Source: CAWDPQ01 sp049642465 (GTDB lineage: Bacteria; Acidobacteriota; Vicinamibacteria; Vicinamibacterales; 2-12-FULL-66-21). Taken from it: a stretch of 64,000 nucleotides of DNA. The stretch is taken from NCBI GenBank assembly GCA_049642465.1, contig JBAROV010000032.1:39172-103171 (forward strand), in the 5' to 3' direction. Both the position numbers and the translations under genes were made by a program. Positions 63,903 through 64,000 of this stretch are shown here, piece after piece. The notes under the pieces are model-generated. The model was not told where the DNA came from and ran no database searches. It saw only the letters and a program-made list of their open reading frames with translations. Every line of letters starts with the position of its first letter. The stretch's first letter is position 1.

Positions 63903-64000
63903 GTTATTGGCGCTCGCGGCCGCCGCTGCGCGGCGGTTCCCTCCGGCCGCTCGCTTAGGCTCGCTTCACTCGCTCCCGCTTCGCCGGCTCGCTCCGTTCC
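63903..64000. other. GC-rich repeated GCTCGCT words beside the tRNA
   Basis: No gene is seen. GCCGCCGCTGCGCGGCGG forms a hairpin at about 63921-63938, and GCTCGCTT / GCTCGCTC words repeat to the window edge. The composition resembles 47185-47340, which also borders tRNA-like sequence. Confidence 0.4.

Overview
The window is high-GC, densely coding bacterial DNA, most likely from a soil-type Acidobacteriota (Vicinamibacteria-like). The best lineage pointer is four very long MacB/FtsX-type permeases without an ATPase gene, the layout of the acidobacterial duplicated orphan permeases (ADOP). Supporting signs are a PadR regulator paired with an HAAS-domain membrane protein, an ECF42-like sigma factor with a DGPF protein, and many secreted polymer- or alcohol-attacking enzymes. 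No rRNA, CRISPR array, prophage or insertion sequence was seen. One complete tRNA-Ser lies at the right end.

Region 1 (1-20.2 kb) is mostly secreted or envelope metabolism. It holds a partial TauE/SafE permease, an esterase / multiheme cytochrome c / PQQ-dehydrogenase operon, a small metal-island pair (Cys/His-rich protein and outer-membrane protein), and a fluoride exporter with a DUF190 protein. It continues with a putative glycosidase pair, a PAP2 phosphatase, a hybrid histidine kinase, a Tat-exported beta-helix protein, a CRTAC1/ASPIC protein, a sulfatase, an alpha/beta hydrolase and a DinB protein.

Region 2 (20.2-31 kb) is regulation and transport: pyrophosphatase, ECF42 sigma/DGPF, PadR/HAAS, MFS, the first ADOP permease, a receiver-domain protein, and an ECF sigma/zinc-finger anti-sigma pair. 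Region 3 (31-47 kb) holds a TolC / adaptor / RND tripartite pump, a DUF2892 protein and three more ADOP permeases with an ankyrin protein between them. A diverged about 30-65 bp element recurs in three successive spacers of this cluster. Region 4 (47-53.7 kb) holds a lytic transglycosylase, an FAD oxidoreductase, an Ada-AlkA fusion, an AraC-type regulator and an AbiE-like nucleotidyltransferase module.

Region 5 (53.7-63.7 kb) is the most interesting part. It looks like a locally encoded sigma-54 regulon. The gene at 59059-60762 encodes an NtrC-class activator with an XylR/DmpR/MopR-like sensor (XylR_N plus V4R), a GAFTGA motif and a Fis-type HTH. Palindromes of the form TTTCA-N3-TGAAA occur as pairs about 20 bp apart at 55735-55768, 58991-59025 and 62716-62748, and singly at 63599-63615. 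Each lies roughly 45-85 bp from a GG-N10-GC sigma-54 promoter. Two of the pairs sit midway between divergent promoters. Predicted targets are transaldolase, DUF488, a PRC-barrel remnant, a cytochrome-like protein, a Rieske protein, a ferredoxin reductase, a SemiSWEET, a ribosome-hibernation-like protein, a universal-stress-protein remnant, a thioredoxin-fold protein and a small membrane/stress operon. The region also contains four gene remnants. Three (cytochrome-like, USP, PRC-barrel) keep the promoter side and start codon but have lost the middle or the 3' part. The gene set resembles a dormancy or energy-limitation programme, although the activator's sensor looks like an aromatic-compound sensor.
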